From assembly GCA_963810055.1 (NCBI GenBank), contig CAWEME010000023.1, forward strand, positions 21,865 to 85,864: 64,000 bases of DNA, given 5' to 3'. Position 1 is the first letter of the stretch, and each line of letters begins with the position of its first letter. The notes under the pieces are model-generated. The model saw nothing but the letters and a program-made list of their open reading frames with translations, was not told where the DNA came from and did no database searches. Positions 27,012-33,636 of the stretch are shown here, one piece after another. This DNA is from REEB95 sp963810055 (GTDB taxonomy: Bacteria > Pseudomonadota > Alphaproteobacteria > ATCC43930 > CGMCC-115725). The position numbers were made by a program, and so were the translations under genes.

Positions 27012-27160
27012 CTGATCGCGATGAAAGACCACGCCGTCTCCGGCTTCGCTGGCTTGTGGGAGAGGTGGACCGACAAGGCGGGCGGCGAGACGATCCGCTC
27101 ATGCACGATCATCACGACTGATCCCAACACATGATGTGGACAGATCCATGCCCTTCACGG
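27012..27160 (+). pseudogene. Remnant of SOS-response-associated peptidase (SRAP/YedK)
   Basis: Forty codons read LIAMKDHAVSGFAGLWERW and then TDKAGGETIRSCTIITTDPN before a stop at 27132-27134. This is the central core of the SRAP family, which normally reads FAGLWERW...TCTIxTTxAN. A further GQIHAL-like piece follows in a shifted frame. The catalytic N-terminal Cys2 region and the C-terminal His motif are missing, so it is a decayed fragment. Confidence 0.6.
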
Positions 27161-27201
27161 CAGACGGCGAGAATGTCCTAATTTGATTCTGCGAAATCCC
27201 A

Positions 27202-27229
27202 ATGTCCGCTTTGGGTCAAAAGCGGACAT
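27202..27229. repeat. GTCCGCTTT palindrome, perfect copy
   Basis: A perfect 11-bp inverted repeat, ATGTCCGCTTT and AAAGCGGACAT, with a six-base loop GGGTCA. An identical copy is at 32143-32170, which I take as the family consensus. Its left flank (CCTAATTTGATTCTGCG) resembles sequence at 24676-24690. Confidence 0.75.
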
Positions 27230-27527
27230 CCGGCCGAATTGCAGAATCATATCCGCCGCGCAGGGCAGATTTGTGGCACGGTCGCCTGAGCAGGCATCTT
27301 CGTCCAGGCTCGTGCGGCGGACTGTCGCGCTGCACGTAATCGCCTACGGCTTATGAATAACGCGCTTTATCCTTCGGCATGAATTTTTTGAAAGATATTC
27401 CACCAGTACCGATCCTAGGAGCACTCTAGTCGGTCGTCGCCCTTACCGGCACTGGAGCCGGTTGGGCGTTGCATCGCCTGTCGGCCTAACAGTCACGGAG
27501 GAGTGATCCGCCCTAATCCGGAAGGCG

Positions 27528-27554
27528 CTTGACGTAATGTCCCTTACGGTCAAG
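27528..27554. promoter_or_regulatory. Inverted repeat upstream of the secreted-repeat gene
   Basis: CTTGACGTAA (27528-27537) and TTACGGTCAAG (27544-27554) form an inverted repeat broken only by one extra base, with loop TGTCCC. It lies 37 bases before the ATG at 27592 and could be an operator or a leader hairpin. Confidence 0.4.
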
Positions 27555-27591
27555 ATCGTGGGAATATATTGCAACAAATGGAGGAAATCCG

Positions 27592-27978
27592 ATGAAGAAA
27601 ATATTGGTACCTGCGACGATCGCCATGATTGTGGCGTTCACCTCAATGGCTTTCGCCCAGATGTCACCTGCCAAGATCGGCGAAAGCGCCAAGGGAAAAG
27701 TGCTTACCAACGAGCAGGGTATGACTCTGTATACTTTCGATAAAGATGTCGGAGGCAAATCGGCCTGCAACGGTCCCTGCGCCGGAAATTGGCCTCCGCT
27801 GATGGCCGCTGCCAATGCGAAAGCTGAAGACGGCTATAGCATTATCACGCGCGACGATGGCAGCAAGCAGTGGGCTTATAAAGGCAAGCCACTCTACAAT
27901 TGGAAGAACGATAAAAAGCCGGGCGACATTACCGGCGACGGCTTTCTCAACGGCGCTTGGCACATTGCTCAGCCTTGA
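27592..27978 (+). CDS. Exported secreted-repeat protein (COG4315 type)
   Basis: A 128-residue exported protein with a signal peptide (MKKILVPATIAMIVAFTSMAFA). It carries two copies of the module typical of COG4315: GMTLYTFDKDVGGKSACNGP with CxxxC, and GKPLYNWKNDKKPGDITGDG. Members are periplasmic or surface proteins of undefined function, sometimes linked to stress. A good ribosome-binding site (GGAGGAA) precedes the ATG, and a clear terminator follows at 28026-28060, so this is a complete single-gene unit. Confidence 0.75.
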   Translation: MKKILVPATIAMIVAFTSMAFAQMSPAKIGESAKGKVLTNEQGMTLYTFDKDVGGKSACNGPCAGNWPPLMAAANAKAEDGYSIITRDDGSKQWAYKGKPLYNWKNDKKPGDITGDGFLNGAWHIAQP

Positions 27979-28025
27979 ATTCGTCTTCCCGATTTCCCGA
28001 TCACCTGAACCGGGAAGACATCGTA

Positions 28026-28060
28026 GCCCCGCCCAGACCCCTTAGGGCGGGGCCTTTTCT
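28026..28060 (+). terminator. Rho-independent terminator
   Basis: A perfect 9-bp stem GCCCCGCCC / GGGCGGGGC (28026-28034 with 28045-28053), loop of ten, followed by CTTTTCT. It ends the secreted-repeat gene. Confidence 0.85.
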
Positions 28061-28250
28061 GTCCGAATGCACGGGCGATGGGGCGGCTTGGGCTGTCGGC
28101 TCTTCGCACTTTGATCGCAGCAGATTCCCAGAAGATAATGAAAAATTCATTTGGCATCGGGGCTAAACAGGTGTTTTTGATTCCGATCGGTAATTCTCGC
28201 ACCCGATGCCGAAACTCACAAACGGTTATGGCTCAGGTCAGGAGGAAATC

Positions 28251-28391
28251 ATGACGATCTTTTCGGCCATATCGGCGTTATCGCCAATCCTGGGAAAGAC
28301 CACGGGACCCATTTGGGTAGTGGCAGGATTAGTCGTAATTGTGGGCGCTATTTACCTCATAGCTTTCAGCATGCATCGCGAAGAGGACTAG
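28251..28391 (+). CDS. Small 46-residue membrane protein
   Basis: MTIFSAISALSPILGKTTGP followed by a single strong membrane helix (IWVVAGLVVIVGAIYLIAF) and a short charged tail (SMHREED). The ribosome-binding site AGGAGGAAATC directly before the ATG is near-perfect, which supports translation. No family is recognised. It lies among repeats and small exported genes in the accessory stretch. Confidence 0.55.
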   Translation: MTIFSAISALSPILGKTTGPIWVVAGLVVIVGAIYLIAFSMHREED

Positions 28392-28501
28392 CGATATTGG
28401 GTAGCAAGCGGGCCCCCGCAACCACTTTTGTCATAATTCGCTCGAAATCTCGATTTGAAGGCCACGCGGGCTTGCGACCATCTTAGCCTTGTGGCGAATC
28501 A

Positions 28502-28575
28502 ATGTCCGCTTTGCCCCCTAAAGCAGACATTGGACTGCCAGCGCGGAATGTCCGCTAAGCGCCACAAGCAGACAT
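28502..28575. repeat. Two GTCCGCTTT palindromes
   Basis: Copies at 28502-28530 and 28548-28575 have ATGTCCGCT left arms and AGCAGACAT right arms. The G-to-A change in the right arm (AGCAGACAT rather than AGCGGACAT) also occurs in the copy at 30784, so a sub-variant has spread. Confidence 0.65.
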
Positions 28576-28594
28576 CGCACGCATCACGCCCGCG

Positions 28595-28753
28595 ATGCAG
28601 CTTGGTCCCACCGATCACGTTTGGACGATTGGCGAGCTGATCGAAGTGGCGCTACACGGGACTATTGCCGAGTCACAAGGCAAGCGGCGATTTGGCATTC
28701 CGCTGGCCTCCAACCCCGGCTCTGGTGCGGCTTCCAGCCTTGTGGCGGCGTAA
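28595..28753 (+). pseudogene. Probable C-terminal remnant of an insertion-sequence transposase
   Basis: A frame beginning RITPAMQLGPTDHVWTIGEL and continuing IEVALHG resembles the C-terminal tail of DDE transposases that read TPAMAAGxTDHVWxxxEL. It runs to a stop at 28751-28753. No catalytic part, terminal inverted repeats or target duplication could be recognised. The identification rests on this short motif alone. Confidence 0.35.
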
Positions 28754-29130
28754 AAAAAATAAGGCAAGAACGGATAACCGTTTTGCCTTGAGATCAGTCG
28801 CTCTGATCGGGCGACGAATGTTTAGGATCGTCTCCCCCGTCCTTTGGACGATTTCCCCTCCCTAAACTTGGGCCGGGACACATTCTTGCGCGCGTGGCCT
28901 GGCGCCGGATCAAACCGTATCGAAAATTTCCGCCGGTGTCACATCAAATGCGGATCCTAAAATATTTGTAAGAGCAGGACATGGATGCGGCCAAGCGCGC
29001 TTGTCGGGCAAGAGGCGGTCGATATCCTTCGGCAAATTCATTTAAAACATTAGGGCCATTCCGCTAGTTTTCCACTAAGGGCGGTCCACCGGGAGGGGAA
29101 CGAGAATCTCCCAAACAGGAGGCGGATGGC

Positions 29131-29331
29131 ATGTGGCATTGGCTCATCGACCATTGGATTGTGTTGAGCGACATCGGCTTGGCATGGATCGCGCCAGTCC
29201 TCGTCGTGTTCATGGCCGGCAGGCTCCTGCGGATCGAGTATCGCGGCCGGCAGGCCGGCATCACGGTTGCCGCGGTGCGGATGGACGAGGACGGCGCCGA
29301 AAAGAAGAAAAATCTGCGCTCCGCCGCCTAA
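29131..29331 (+). CDS. Small 66-residue membrane protein
   Basis: MWHWLIDHWIVLSDIGLAWI is followed by a hydrophobic helix to about residue 31 and a basic cytoplasmic tail ending KKKNLRSAA. AGGAGG lies 7-12 bases before the ATG. It precedes the DUF3035 gene by eight bases and is probably co-transcribed with it. In many alphaproteobacteria lspA occupies the place before DUF3035, but this protein is not LspA. The function is unknown. Confidence 0.5.
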   Translation: MWHWLIDHWIVLSDIGLAWIAPVLVVFMAGRLLRIEYRGRQAGITVAAVRMDEDGAEKKKNLRSAA

Positions 29332-29339
29332 CCCGGTTT

Positions 29340-29990
29340 ATGGACGTGTTGTCCCGATCCTCAACACCGGTCGTCGTTGTTTTTACGCTGGCGGCGCTGG
29401 CTCTCGCCGGCTGCGGCGGCACCTGGACCGACGTCAAGCGCGGCCTCGGCATGGAGAAGGTCGTGCCCGACGAGTTTGCCGTGACGACGACTGCGCCGCT
29501 GAAGATCCCGCCCAATTTTACCTTGCCCCTGCCGCGTCCGGGCGCGGCGCCGACGCAGCAATTGGCTCCGGTCGATGAGGCGCGCCAAACCGTGTTCCGC
29601 GCCAGCGATACCCAGCTCGCCACGACGGCGCCGGCCGCGAGCGACCGCAGCGAGGGCGAGGACGAATTGCTGAAGCGGGCAGGCGCCGAGAATGTGCCCA
29701 AGGACATCCGCCAGCTCGTCAGCAACGACGCGTCGGCGGCGCCGGACAATTCCGGCTTCGCCGACAGTCTGCTGTTCTGGAAGACGGCGCCGCCGAGCCT
29801 GCCGCCCGGAAATCAGGTGATCGATCCCAGCAGTGAGGCCGAACGGCTGCGCGAAGCCGCCGCAAGCCAGGCGACGGCGGCCAACGCGGCCCCGGGCACG
29901 GCCGCGCCGGCGCCACCCGCGGTCACAGCCGCCAACGCGCCGGTTATCGAGCGCACCAAATCCAAAGGCTTCTTCGACTGGTTGTTCTGA
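29340..29990 (+). CDS. DUF3035 (BamF-like) outer-membrane lipoprotein
   Basis: A 216-residue lipoprotein. The signal ends in a lipobox ALALAGC, followed by the family core GTWTDVKRGLGMEKVVPDEFAV and PLKIPPNFTLPLPRPG. A disordered Ala/Pro-rich region follows, and the C-terminus KSKGFFDWLF is the usual closing motif. In Caulobacter-type bacteria DUF3035 proteins are described as BamF, an accessory lipoprotein of the outer-membrane assembly complex. This housekeeping gene lies within the otherwise accessory segment. Confidence 0.78.
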   Translation: MDVLSRSSTPVVVVFTLAALALAGCGGTWTDVKRGLGMEKVVPDEFAVTTTAPLKIPPNFTLPLPRPGAAPTQQLAPVDEARQTVFRASDTQLATTAPAASDRSEGEDELLKRAGAENVPKDIRQLVSNDASAAPDNSGFADSLLFWKTAPPSLPPGNQVIDPSSEAERLREAAASQATAANAAPGTAAPAPPAVTAANAPVIERTKSKGFFDWLF

Positions 29991-30445
29991 GTACGCGCCG
30001 TCCGGCGGTTTGCCCTCTTAGGCCGCCATTTGCCGCGCCCTTAATTCAACAATCCTATCTGTCAAAGTCACTACTACCGAGATTGGATCCTGGTGGTTTC
30101 GGCTTGATTGGGATCGGCGCCTGATCATGTCTGTTTTGGGGAAAAATGCGACATGTCTTCATGTCCGCGGGATGTTTGTTTTACCCCCAATCGTGGACAT
30201 TGATAGGAAGCTCTTGAACGTCTGACGCGAGATCCAAGCACGCAACTTTGGCGCTATTTTGTCTGGGGAATTAAACGACGTTCATCCGCGTCGGAGAAGT
30301 TTTCACGACGCGCCCCGGCGCGGGCATATTCCGTGCCGAGCGAGATTCAGTGGTTTGGGCCGCTGACACGCCACCAGCACGCCGTTTCAGCGAGCCTGTA
30401 GAAGCGGGGCCTCAGCCGGTCAATCGCGGCGATTGAGCCACGGCC
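29991..30445. other. Non-coding stretch with repeats
   Basis: About 455 bases between the DUF3035 gene and a small convergent gene. Apart from two repeat copies at 30127-30200 and their shared flank (GGACATTGATAGGAAG), no coding or RNA feature is apparent. Confidence 0.55.
30127..30200. repeat. Two diverged GTCCGCTTT-type palindromes
   Basis: The first (30127-30154) has ATGTCTGTTTT and a right arm ATGCGACAT. The second (30161-30200) spans ATGTCCGCGGG to TCGTGGACAT with an enlarged middle. The sequence after it, GGACATTGATAGGAAG, repeats that at 26049-26065. Confidence 0.5.
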
Positions 30446-30643
30446 CTAGTCTCGTTTTTCCGACAAGACGATCTCCCCGGATGTGTCGGAATCTTTGGAA
30501 TCGATGAAGGATCCGATAGTGTCCTTGCTGCTCTGTCCGGTAACGGAGATTTTAGCCGGTTCCAGATATTCCGGGAGGCTGGCCGTGTTCGCCGCGCTCA
30601 GCCAGGTCAGCATGAATGCATACCACAGTGATCGCCTCTTCAT
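30446..30643 (-). CDS. Small 65-residue exported protein
   Basis: MKRRSLWYAFMLTWLSAANT looks like a short signal peptide (basic start, hydrophobic core, AANTA cleavage region). A polar mature part of about 45 residues ending SGEIVLSEKRD follows. GGGAGATAAGC directly before the ATG is a good ribosome-binding site. No family is recognised. The frame is open for a further 350 bases upstream, but that part overlaps repeat DNA and has no start signal. Confidence 0.45.
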   Translation of the reverse strand: MKRRSLWYAFMLTWLSAANTASLPEYLEPAKISVTGQSSKDTIGSFIDSKDSDTSGEIVLSEKRD

Positions 30644-30783
30644 GCTTATCTCCCGGTGGACCACTCCCGGAATCAAGCTAGCGGAATAGCCCCGACTTTT
30701 TAAATGAATTCTCCGAAAGACGGGCTGAACACTAAGCCGGGCCGAGTACTCATGAATAGAAATGAATGAGAAACGGTTGGTCA

Positions 30784-30811
30784 ATGTCCGCTTCGTGCCA
30801 CAAGCAGACAT
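30784..30811. repeat. GTCCGCTTT palindrome, AGCAGACAT variant
   Basis: ATGTCCGCTT on the left and AAGCAGACAT on the right with loop CGTGCCAC. The right arm shares the A variant seen at 28502-28575. Confidence 0.65.
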
Positions 30812-30930
30812 AGCGAAGACGCTTCGGAAATCTAATGACACAGACGCGAGATAAAAGCCGATGATGGGGCTAGGCACTAACCGGCTCGGGTTGATTACCC
30901 ATTTGCACCCTGCTTTCGCGTACTCCAGCA

Positions 30931-31203
30931 CTAAGCTGAAGCCGTAGTATCCGAATTTGGGGTTGAAGGAGTGCGGCTGTGGTGAAGCGCACAACAGAAT
31001 TGGTTTTTCTTTTCATCAAAGCTGCCGTGTTCACCTTCGCAGAATCCTTGATCGCACTCATGGCAATATCGGGCTGTCAGCCGAACGCGCTTGAAAATAG
31101 ACCAGCACAAGCGACAAGGAACCCAAATTTTATCTACGAGCCTTTCTTTATCGGTATAGGCCGGATCGAATTCACCGAAATACGATTCTGTCCATTCTGT
31201 CAT
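30931..31203 (-). CDS. Cysteine-rich 90-residue protein, possible zinc binder
   Basis: MTEWTESYFGEFDPAYTDKE opens a small soluble protein with two closely spaced CxxC pairs (VPCRLCWSIF and RYCHECDQGFCEGEHGSF) and a further CC near the C-terminus. This is consistent with a zinc-ribbon-like fold, inferred from spacing. AGGGAGAGAAAA precedes the ATG at 31203. I prefer this minus-strand frame to the overlapping plus-strand frame because of the ribosome-binding site and the ordered cysteine pattern. Similar small proteins occur in rhizobial genomes without known function. Confidence 0.5.
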   Translation of the reverse strand: MTEWTESYFGEFDPAYTDKERLVDKIWVPCRLCWSIFKRVRLTARYCHECDQGFCEGEHGSFDEKKNQFCCALHHSRTPSTPNSDTTASA

Positions 31204-31405
31204 TTTTCTCTCCCTTATCGTGAAGTCCGCTCTACCAATTCCTCTAGCGACCATAGCCGGTTTTCGACTCCCGCCGCCATTGTCGGGGTTGTTCTGAGCG
31301 TCTTATGCATTTGGACGAGATGAATCAAATAAAATGCCGTAACATACGTGCCGATATGACCTCCGTGGCAGGTCCCGGTGCCATACCCGGGCCGTGGAGA
31401 AGATT

Positions 31406-31603
31406 ATGCTCAGTTTGATCGCCCGCGCTTTATTACTTGTTGCCGCGACCATTACGGGTTGGCTGGTGGCCAAAGACGCACCTAATTTCAGTACTATCCA
31501 AATATCGATTGCGTTGCTGCTATTCGTGGTTTTTGTGTTCGTGCTGGCCTTCTGGCCATCAGGATGGTCGAACGCGCTTAATCGTCACAAGAAGTCACGA
31601 TAG
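31406..31603 (+). CDS. Small 65-residue membrane protein with two helices
   Basis: MLSLIARALLLVAATITGWL forms one membrane helix, and ISIALLLFVVFVFVLAFW a second, with a short loop between and a basic tail (NRHKKSR). GGAG lies seven bases before the ATG; a GTG twelve bases upstream is an alternative start. It diverges from the cysteine-rich gene with about 200 bases between, which hold no other feature. The function is unknown. Confidence 0.5.
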   Translation: MLSLIARALLLVAATITGWLVAKDAPNFSTIQISIALLLFVVFVFVLAFWPSGWSNALNRHKKSR

Positions 31604-31689
31604 CCCTTACGACGGTCCCAACATGTATCGCGGCTCGGGCAAATAGCGTCAGATGAGTTTGCAACCTAATACATCAAATGAGGATGTAC

Positions 31690-32109
31690 ATGGCACAGGG
31701 CGATAAGCAGAGCAGGAATTTCTGGAAGCCGGCCGGTTTGGCGCTGGTGGTAGTGTTGGCAGTGCTGGCGGCGGGCGAAGCCTCACGGGCTGCAAATACG
31801 CCAACGTTGATCATCAGCCGTATACTGAGCGCCGCGCCCGAGGATTTGCCGTTCGTCCGCGAAGCATCGGCGCCGCTGTTCGACGCCACAGCGGCGGGCG
31901 TGGGCGGGGAATGGTCCAACCCGCAGACCGGCAATAGCGGCACCGTCGAGTTGCACCGGATCTTTGCACTGAGGGGCATGCCGTGCCGCACTTTCGAATA
32001 CACCACCTGGACCGAAGGTCACACCTTCATGACGCGGGTAGTGATCGATTGGTGCAAGGTGGCGGAAGACGGCTGGAAGATGGTCGATCCTCGCGAACCA
32101 GCGCCCTGA
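31690..32109 (+). CDS. Exported surface-antigen-like protein (RT0821/Lpp0805 type)
   Basis: A 139-residue exported protein. The N-terminal hydrophobic segment (PAGLALVVVLAVLAAGEAS) precedes a domain reading GEWSNPQTGNSGTVELHRIF and PCRTFEYTTW. This matches the surface-antigen fold known from rickettsial 17-kDa-like and RT0821/Lpp0805 proteins, in which the WxNPxTGxxG pattern and the following CR are conserved. No glycine-zipper region is present. I chose ATG 31690 because GAGG lies six bases upstream; two in-frame ATGs precede it. Confidence 0.6.
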   Translation: MAQGDKQSRNFWKPAGLALVVVLAVLAAGEASRAANTPTLIISRILSAAPEDLPFVREASAPLFDATAAGVGGEWSNPQTGNSGTVELHRIFALRGMPCRTFEYTTWTEGHTFMTRVVIDWCKVAEDGWKMVDPREPAP

Positions 32110-32475
32110 TTGTCGGATAAATAGCAAAAAATCCGATAACCAATGTCCGCTTTGGGTCAAAAGCGGACATGGCGGCATGACCTTGGAATGTCCGGATTAC
32201 CCGCAAGAGCGGACATTGGATGGTGGCACCTCGACCGCGCTTAACTCTCCAGACCGGAAACGGAATCTCACCTGATTAATCCAGAAATGTAACGAGGGCC
32301 TGAGCGGTGTTGTCAAAACCGTTCAAGCCCACGGTACTCGTTTTATCCCCCAGGCCGTGACCTGGGGGCAAGTCCGGGCATGACGGCGGAAATGGGAGCC
32401 CGGCGCTCGAATTGAGACACCACCCGAACCCCGCCAAGCGTTGCAACGAATCGGCGTGGGGGATAGCTTCGCCGC
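32110..32475. other. Non-coding stretch with repeats before dgt
   Basis: About 365 bases. It contains two repeat palindromes (32143-32216) and a hairpin CCCCCAGG / CCTGGGGG (32347-32354 with 32361-32368), followed by GTCCGGGCATGACGGCGG. That last part is a diverged relative of the ATGCCCGGA element at 23982. No gene is seen. Confidence 0.55.
32143..32216. repeat. Two GTCCGCTTT palindromes, one identical to the consensus
   Basis: The copy at 32143-32170 is identical to the one at 27202-27229. The second (32188-32216) has ATGTCCGGATT on the left and AGAGCGGACAT on the right. These are the last copies before the housekeeping cluster. Confidence 0.7.
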
Positions 32476-33636
32476 ATGAATCCCGCGCCGCTTGCTCCTT
32501 ATGCCGCCCGGCCCGAACGGAGCCGCGGCCGGCTGTTCCGCGAGCCCGAAAGCCCGACCCGTACCGCGTTCCAGCGCGACCGCGACCGCATCATCCATTC
32601 CACCGCTTTTCGACGTCTCCAGTACAAAACCCAGGTCTTCGTCTATCACGAAGGCGACCACTACCGCACCCGGCTCACCCACAGCCTGGAGGTGGCGCAG
32701 ATCGCGCGCAGCCTGGCCCGCTGCCTGGATTTGAACGAGGATCTGGCCGAGGCGCTGGCGCTGGCGCACGATCTCGGCCACACGCCTTTCGGCCATGCCG
32801 GCGAGGAGGCGCTCGACGCGGCGATGAAGCCCTATGGCGGCTTCTCGCATAACGACCAGACGCTGCGGATATTGACTTCGCTCGAGCGCCGCTACGCCGA
32901 TTTCGACGGGCTCAATCTCACCTGGGAGACGCTCGAAGGCACGGTCAAGCACAACGGGCCGGTGACGCCGCCCTATTCCGACACGGTGCGCGACTACAAC
33001 GCGCGCCAGGATCTGGCGCTCGACACCTGGCCTTCGGCCGAGGCGCAGGTGGCGGGCTTGAGCGACGACATCGCCTATGACAATCACGACATCGACGACG
33101 GGGTGCGCGCCGGGCTGTTTTCCCTCGACGATCTCAAGGACGTGCCGCTGATCGGCGAGGCGATGCGCGAGGCGCGCGGGCGCAATATCAAGATGGAGGA
33201 AAGCCGCGTCATCCATGAATCGATCCGCCGCCTGATCGACCGCATGGTGAACGACGTGGTGAATGAGTTCCGCCGCCGCCTCGAGGCGGCCAAGGTTTCC
33301 TCGGTCGATGATGTCCGCCGGCAGCACGGACCGCTGGTGGCGTTCTCGGACGGGATGCGCGAGCGCGAGCTGGGCCTGCGCAAATTCCTGTTCGAACGCA
33401 TGTACCGCCATCACCGCGTCAACCGCATGACCTCCAAGGCGCGCCGCGTGGTGGCCGCGCTGTTCGAGTATTTCACCCGCGAGCCCGACGGCTTGCCGGC
33501 GGAATGGCGCGACCAGACCGACAAGCAGGACCAGCGCAAGACCGCGCGGGTGGTGGCCGATTACATCGCCGGCATGACCGACCGCTTCGCGCTCGACGAA
33601 TACGGGCGCCTGTTCGATCATGGCGTGGCGCCGTGA
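32476..33636 (+). CDS. dgt: Deoxyguanosinetriphosphate triphosphohydrolase-like HD protein
   Basis: A 386-residue dNTP triphosphohydrolase that removes the triphosphate from deoxynucleotides. The HD-domain ligands are visible: HSLEVAQIARS gives the first His, AHDLGHTPFGHAGEEAL the HD pair, and DDIAYDNHDIDDG the final Asp. The RTAFQRDRDRIIHSTAFRRL block is typical of the family. It starts the cluster dgt-argS-SPOR-nagZ, and its stop overlaps the argS start (TGATG). Confidence 0.9.
   Translation: MNPAPLAPYAARPERSRGRLFREPESPTRTAFQRDRDRIIHSTAFRRLQYKTQVFVYHEGDHYRTRLTHSLEVAQIARSLARCLDLNEDLAEALALAHDLGHTPFGHAGEEALDAAMKPYGGFSHNDQTLRILTSLERRYADFDGLNLTWETLEGTVKHNGPVTPPYSDTVRDYNARQDLALDTWPSAEAQVAGLSDDIAYDNHDIDDGVRAGLFSLDDLKDVPLIGEAMREARGRNIKMEESRVIHESIRRLIDRMVNDVVNEFRRRLEAAKVSSVDDVRRQHGPLVAFSDGMRERELGLRKFLFERMYRHHRVNRMTSKARRVVAALFEYFTREPDGLPAEWRDQTDKQDQRKTARVVADYIAGMTDRFALDEYGRLFDHGVAP

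Larger units (their letters stand above)
26937..27591. other. Non-coding stretch with gene remnant, repeat and leader palindrome
   Basis: About 650 bases without an intact gene. It contains an SRAP (YedK) remnant at 27012-27160, a perfect repeat palindrome at 27202-27229 and an inverted repeat at 27528-27554 before the next gene. The rest shows no recognisable coding. Confidence 0.6.
28392..29130. other. Non-coding stretch with repeats and transposase remnant
   Basis: About 740 bases without an intact gene. It holds two repeat palindromes (28502-28530, 28548-28575), a probable transposase C-terminal remnant (28595-28753) and a hairpin AAGGCAAgAACGG / CCGTTTTGCCTT at about 28761-28789. The remaining sequence shows nothing I can identify. 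Confidence 0.55.

Noticed and set aside
26854..27102. Minus-strand 82-codon frame upstream of the DUF6134-like gene
   Set aside because: It lies opposite the SRAP remnant, is Ser/Arg-rich and without motifs, and has no start signal.
30979..31323. Plus-strand 114-codon frame overlapping the cysteine-rich gene
   Set aside because: It lacks a convincing ribosome-binding site. The opposite frame has one and shows an ordered cysteine pattern.
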